NCBI GenBank assembly: GCA_007116145.1
Contig: SKJB01000004.1
Span: 1 to 64,000, forward strand
Reading direction: 5' to 3'
DNA from: Limnochordia bacterium
Lineage (GTDB): Bacteria > Bacillota > Limnochordia > Darwinibacteriales > DTU012
Length of the DNA stretch: 64,000 nt
Positions 60,644-64,000 of the stretch are shown piece by piece; the stretch's first letter is position 1; each line of letters begins with the position of its first letter. The notes below the pieces were generated by a model. The model searched no databases. It was not told the origin of the DNA and was given only the letters and a program-made list of their open reading frames with translations. The position numbers were made by a program, and so were the translations under genes.

Positions 60644-61218
60644 TCGATCATTTCCTTAATAAGACCTAGAACGTTATCTCTACCTTCTTTGGTATGAGAA
60701 GAAAAGATTACCCCAGGTAAATGTAATAAATTCATGATTCTCTCAAGACTAGGTTTATACTGACCCCGACTGATCTTATCTGCCTTCGTGGCTACAACCC
60801 AGGCTGGAATACCCATTTCCAGTAACCATCGGGACATTATCTCATCCTCGGCTGATGGTTTATGTCTGATATCAACAATTTGAATAATACCCACGAGATT
60901 TTTCCGCTTTGTTAGGTAATCTTCAATCATCGGCTTCCACTGTTGTCTCACAGATTCTGGAACTTTAGCAAAACCATATCCTGGTAGATCAACAAATCCA
61001 ATTGTATCAATTCTATAAAAATTAATGGTTTGAGTTCGGCCTGGTTGACCAGAGACACGAGCAAAGTTTCTTCGGTTTAGCAGAACATTAATCAATGATG
61101 ATTTTCCGACATTCGATCGACCGACAAAAGCAATCTCTGGAAAATTGTGCTCAGCATACTGTCCGTATTTCACCGCACTTAACAAGAACTCACTGTCATG
61201 CAAATTAAGAGCAGCCAT
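60628..61218 (-). CDS. ysxC: Ribosome-assembly GTPase YsxC/EngB
   Basis: A 196-residue GTPase needed for large ribosomal subunit assembly. G1 is GRSNVGKSSLIN, the G2 region RTQTINFY, G3 DLPGYGFAK, G4 ATKADK, and the G5 region has SSHTKEG. GGAGG in the end of lon serves ATG 61218, and the lon stop and ysxC start are adjacent. This is the lon-ysxC arrangement of Bacillus and Clostridia. Confidence 0.96.
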   Translation of the reverse strand: MAALNLHDSEFLLSAVKYGQYAEHNFPEIAFVGRSNVGKSSLINVLLNRRNFARVSGQPGRTQTINFYRIDTIGFVDLPGYGFAKVPESVRQQWKPMIEDYLTKRKNLVGIIQIVDIRHKPSAEDEIMSRWLLEMGIPAWVVATKADKISRGQYKPSLERIMNLLHLPGVIFSSHTKEGRDNVLGLIKEMIEIGRP

Positions 61219-63633
61219 TTATTGTTCCTCCATCCACGGAGAATGTGTTTGATTTGATACATCTTCAGTGGGTATGAAGTACAACTCCTCTTGATCGGAC
61301 TTCGCTGCCTTTGGAATTAAGGCCCATGCCAACACAGCATCCATATGATCAACGAAGTCTATTCGCAATTTGCGTCGTACATTCTCCGGAATTTCTTCTA
61401 GATCCTTCTCATTTTGACTAGGTATCAGAATGTGAGTAATTCCTGCTCGATGTGCAGCTAGTAATTTTTCTTTAAGTCCCCCAATGGGTAAAACTCGACC
61501 ACGTAAGGTGATCTCTCCGGTCATTGCTATTTCTTTACGAACAGCCCTACCCGACAATGCACTCGTTAAGGCAGTAGCAATAGTGATGCCCGCAGATGGT
61601 CCATCCTTAGGAACTGCTCCTTCTGGAACATGAATATGAATATCGTACTTCTCATGAAAATCTGGATCAATACTTAGTTGATTCGCACGTGATCGGATAT
61701 AACTCATGGCTGCTTGTGCTGACTCCTGCATAACATCTCCTAATTTACCTGTCAGAGTTAGTTTACCTTTACCTTTAATAATCGTAACCTCTATTGTGAG
61801 AATTTCACCACCAAAAGATGTGTATGCCAAACCAGTAGCTACCCCGATTCGATCTTCCGGTTCAACAACCTGATGCTGATAGCGCACAGCACCTAGATAC
61901 TTGCTCAGGGATAAAACACTCAAGCGTATGGGAAGTTGAGCACCACGAACTATCTCTGTGGCTACCTTACGACATATTCCAGCAAGTTGCCGCTCTAAAC
62001 TACGCACCCCTGCCTCACGTGTATAATCATTGATAATCTTTAAAAACGTATTATCAGATATATTGATCTGATCCAGGTGCAATCCATGAGCCTTAATTTG
62101 TTTCTCCCACAGATGTCTCTTAGCAATTTCGAGCTTTTCAAGTTCAGTATAACCAGGTATTTCAATTATTTCCATGCGATCACGTAATGGTCCAGGTATA
62201 GAATGTAACACATTCGCTGTTGTCAGAAACATTACCTGCGACAAATCAAAGGGCACTTCCAGAAAATGATCACTAAACGTATTGTTTTGCTCTGGGTCTA
62301 ATACCTCTAACAAAGCAGATGTTGGGTCCCCCCGGAAATCGGATGTCAATTTATCCACTTCATCCAATAATATCACTGGATTCTTCGATCCTGCCGTTTT
62401 GAGAGCTTGAATAATGCGTCCAGGTAATGCACCAACATAGGTTCGTCGGTGACCACGAATTTCTGCTTCATCCCGTACTCCCCCTAAGGATAACCGGGCG
62501 AACTTGCGATCCAAGGTGTTAGCAATTGAGCGTGCAAGCGAGGTCTTACCCACTCCAGGTGGTCCCACTAAACAAAGAATTGGACCTTTAAGCTCCTTAG
62601 ATAGTTGACGCACAGCCAAATACTCTAGAATCCGCTGCTTAACTTTTTCTAGCCCATAGTGATCTGCCTCTAACACCTCTTCTGCTTGATCAATATCAAG
62701 GCGATCCTTGGTTGTTTTCGACCAAGGCAAGACTAACATCCAGTCTAAGTAGTTACGAACCACCACCGCCTCAGCCGCCATAGGAGGCATACGCTCAAAA
62801 CGGTGCAACTCATGCACCACCTTTGCTTTCGCCTCTTTAGGTAGTTTAGCGTTTTTCAATTTTTTCTTATAGTCCTCAACTTCACTAACTCGATCATCAC
62901 GGTCACCCAGCTCTGTTTGGATAGCTTTCATCTGTTCCCGCAGATAAAATTCTCGTTGAGTACGTTCCATCTGCTTCCGAACTCTTTGTTGGATTTTCTT
63001 CTCCAACTCTAATAAATCTAATTCTTTGATGATCAGATGCAAGATGCGCTCAAATCGGAGTTTGATAGACACTGCTTCTAGTAAGGGTTGCCGCTCTTCA
63101 ACCGTCAGTTGTAGTTGGCCCGCTACAGTATCTGCAAAGCGATGCGGATCATCAATGCTATTTATTGAACTCAAAACCTCAGCCGGTATTTTCTTGCTAA
63201 TTCTTACATAATCCTCAAATCGCTGCAACACACTACGTCGGAGGGCTTGCACTTCCAAGCCATCATCATAGTCCTCTTCGATAATGAGCACCGACGCTTT
63301 CAGGTAACCTTCGTTTTCAACATAGCTTTGAACTTTAATTCGTGCTAATCCTTCAACAAGTACGCGAATCTGCCCTTCAGGCAACTTAAGTAATTGCTTG
63401 ACTTCGCACAATGTGCCATACTCATAGATATCCTCAGGCTGCGGATCGACCACGCTAGCCTCAATTTGGGCCGCTAGCACTATTTGCTTGTTCTGCGACA
63501 TTGCTTCTTCTAATGCCTTTATTGACCGTTCTCTCCCTACTTCAAGCGGGGTTACCATATGTGGGAAAATTAGCATCCCCCTAAGAGCTAGTAATGGATA
63601 CGTTCTTTGTTTTAATTCTTGGTTATCTGCCAT
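61219..63633 (-). CDS. lon: ATP-dependent protease Lon (LonA)
   Basis: An 804-residue protease. The N-terminal substrate domain starts [22 protein letters not shown]. The AAA domain has Walker A GPPGVGKT and ILLDEVDK. The protease domain holds the catalytic Ser in PKDGPSAG and the Lys in [10 protein letters not shown]. Length and domain order are standard. AGGAG precedes ATG 63633. It follows lonB and precedes ysxC. Confidence 0.97.
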   Translation of the reverse strand: MADNQELKQRTYPLLALRGMLIFPHMVTPLEVGRERSIKALEEAMSQNKQIVLAAQIEASVVDPQPEDIYEYGTLCEVKQLLKLPEGQIRVLVEGLARIKVQSYVENEGYLKASVLIIEEDYDDGLEVQALRRSVLQRFEDYVRISKKIPAEVLSSINSIDDPHRFADTVAGQLQLTVEERQPLLEAVSIKLRFERILHLIIKELDLLELEKKIQQRVRKQMERTQREFYLREQMKAIQTELGDRDDRVSEVEDYKKKLKNAKLPKEAKAKVVHELHRFERMPPMAAEAVVVRNYLDWMLVLPWSKTTKDRLDIDQAEEVLEADHYGLEKVKQRILEYLAVRQLSKELKGPILCLVGPPGVGKTSLARSIANTLDRKFARLSLGGVRDEAEIRGHRRTYVGALPGRIIQALKTAGSKNPVILLDEVDKLTSDFRGDPTSALLEVLDPEQNNTFSDHFLEVPFDLSQVMFLTTANVLHSIPGPLRDRMEIIEIPGYTELEKLEIAKRHLWEKQIKAHGLHLDQINISDNTFLKIINDYTREAGVRSLERQLAGICRKVATEIVRGAQLPIRLSVLSLSKYLGAVRYQHQVVEPEDRIGVATGLAYTSFGGEILTIEVTIIKGKGKLTLTGKLGDVMQESAQAAMSYIRSRANQLSIDPDFHEKYDIHIHVPEGAVPKDGPSAGITIATALTSALSGRAVRKEIAMTGEITLRGRVLPIGGLKEKLLAAHRAGITHILIPSQNEKDLEEIPENVRRKLRIDFVDHMDAVLAWALIPKAAKSDQEELYFIPTEDVSNQTHSPWMEEQ

Positions 63634-63667
63634 CTTATTCCACTCCTGTATGTCCTATTATCTTTCT

Positions 63668-63673
63668 ATTATA
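63668..63673 (-). promoter_or_regulatory. Extended -10 promoter upstream of lon
   Basis: TATAAT preceded by TGG, about 35 bases before the lon start and downstream of lonB, so lon can be transcribed without lonB. No CtsR or CIRCE box was seen. Confidence 0.5.
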
Positions 63674-63707
63674 CCATAGCTTGGCAATAGCCCATACACG
63701 TAATTAA

Positions 63708-64000
63708 TCATACACTAGCTCCAGATGGTAGAGTTTGGGGAGTTGCAGATAGTAAATCAGGTTCATCGCTGGGTTGACTCGCTGTTTGTTCGGCGGTAAA
63801 AAGTAGCGCAGCTTGGATTATTTCCTCAATTCGCCGAACTCCAACGATCTCCATTCCCTCTTGGTTTTTAAAAACCTCTTGCCAGTTATCAATAGGAATG
63901 TAGATTTTTTTGACACCCGCCAACCGTGCAGCCTCTACTTTTGCCACCACGCCACCGACGGGTTTAACCTGACCATGAATCGTTATCTCACCTGTCATGG
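63708..64000 (-). CDS. lonB: C-terminal end of LonB-type protease, cut by window edge
   Basis: The last 97 residues of a Lon-family protease. It has MTGEITIHGQVKPVGGVVAKVEAARLAG, with the catalytic Lys, then YIPIDNWQE. The GGVVAK form and the place upstream of lon agree with LonB, a sporulation-associated protease. The N-terminal part lies beyond position 64000. Confidence 0.85.
   Translation of the reverse strand, partial: MTGEITIHGQVKPVGGVVAKVEAARLAGVKKIYIPIDNWQEVFKNQEGMEIVGVRRIEEIIQAALLFTAEQTASQPSDEPDLLSATPQTLPSGASV

Noticed and set aside
1..64000. tRNA, rRNA, CRISPR, insertion sequence or prophage
   Set aside because: Read on both strands, I saw no cloverleaf, repeat-spacer array, transposase or phage gene.

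Overview
The window comes from an endospore-forming member of the Bacillota (Firmicutes), probably anaerobic and of the Clostridia type. The evidence is a seven-gene spore operon of the spoVA2mob type (DUF1657, DUF1657, DUF421, SpoVAC, SpoVAD, SpoVAEb, YhcN/YlaJ lipoprotein), a SpoIID/LytB protein, the lonB-lon-ysxC block, a Mg2+-sensing M-box leader in front of mgtE, strong GGAGG ribosome sites with many TTG/GTG starts, and a corrinoid-protein activator pair. DNA is moderately AT-rich throughout. No tRNA, rRNA, insertion sequence, prophage or CRISPR array was seen. One gene does not fit a simple monoderm cell: a secreted S41 protease fused to a POTRA repeat and an Omp85-type beta-barrel (25802-28621). 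It suggests a diderm Firmicute or a transferred envelope gene.

Layout. 1-3772: leucine/valine genes (leuD start, leuC, ilvB) and ferritin, reading leftward. 3981-6819: cytoplasmic parvulin, HD-GYP phosphodiesterase, Gfo/Idh oxidoreductase. 7165-10878: the spore operon. 10937-12568: cation/proton antiporter with a long leader (promoter, leader peptide, U8 terminator). 12628-15515: Dps-like protein and a class B PBP. 15630-18085: orphan methyltransferase, then mgtE with M-box, terminator and a 29-codon leader ORF. 18203-23543: polysaccharide dehydratase, PAS-GGDEF-HD-GYP protein, purC. 23581-31847: msrA, a LuxR-type membrane regulator, the S41-Omp85 fusion, a split permease, an MFS carrier and an FCD GntR regulator. 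32011-35110: YtrA-type regulator, ABC exporter and DUF4097 protein. 35187-43673: dinG, LysR, purA, alcohol and aldehyde dehydrogenases, a LiaF-like protein and ExoD. 43745-50616: wHTH protein, SpoIID, flavodoxin, xylB and the ferredoxin-ASKHA corrinoid activator pair. 50733-55757: 5'-3' exonuclease, EamA carrier, pepF, small membrane protein, speD with a 35-codon leader ORF. 55874-60566: a long FtsA/PilM-like actin-fold protein and three little-known proteins. 60628-64000: ysxC, lon and the end of lonB.

The most unusual material is regulatory. Three genes for cation-related functions (antiporter, mgtE, speD) each follow a short ORF with a near-perfect ribosome site. The mgtE and speD leader peptides share the N-terminal pattern MD[A/S]G[P/S]ER, and both end next to a hairpin that covers the next gene's ribosome site. 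exoD appears to start at an ATA codon 7-8 bases after a strong ribosome site. A bipartite motif (AAACAGTAA, 6-7 bases, GCAGGGAATATCA) occurs upstream of both the LuxR-type membrane regulator and exoD.
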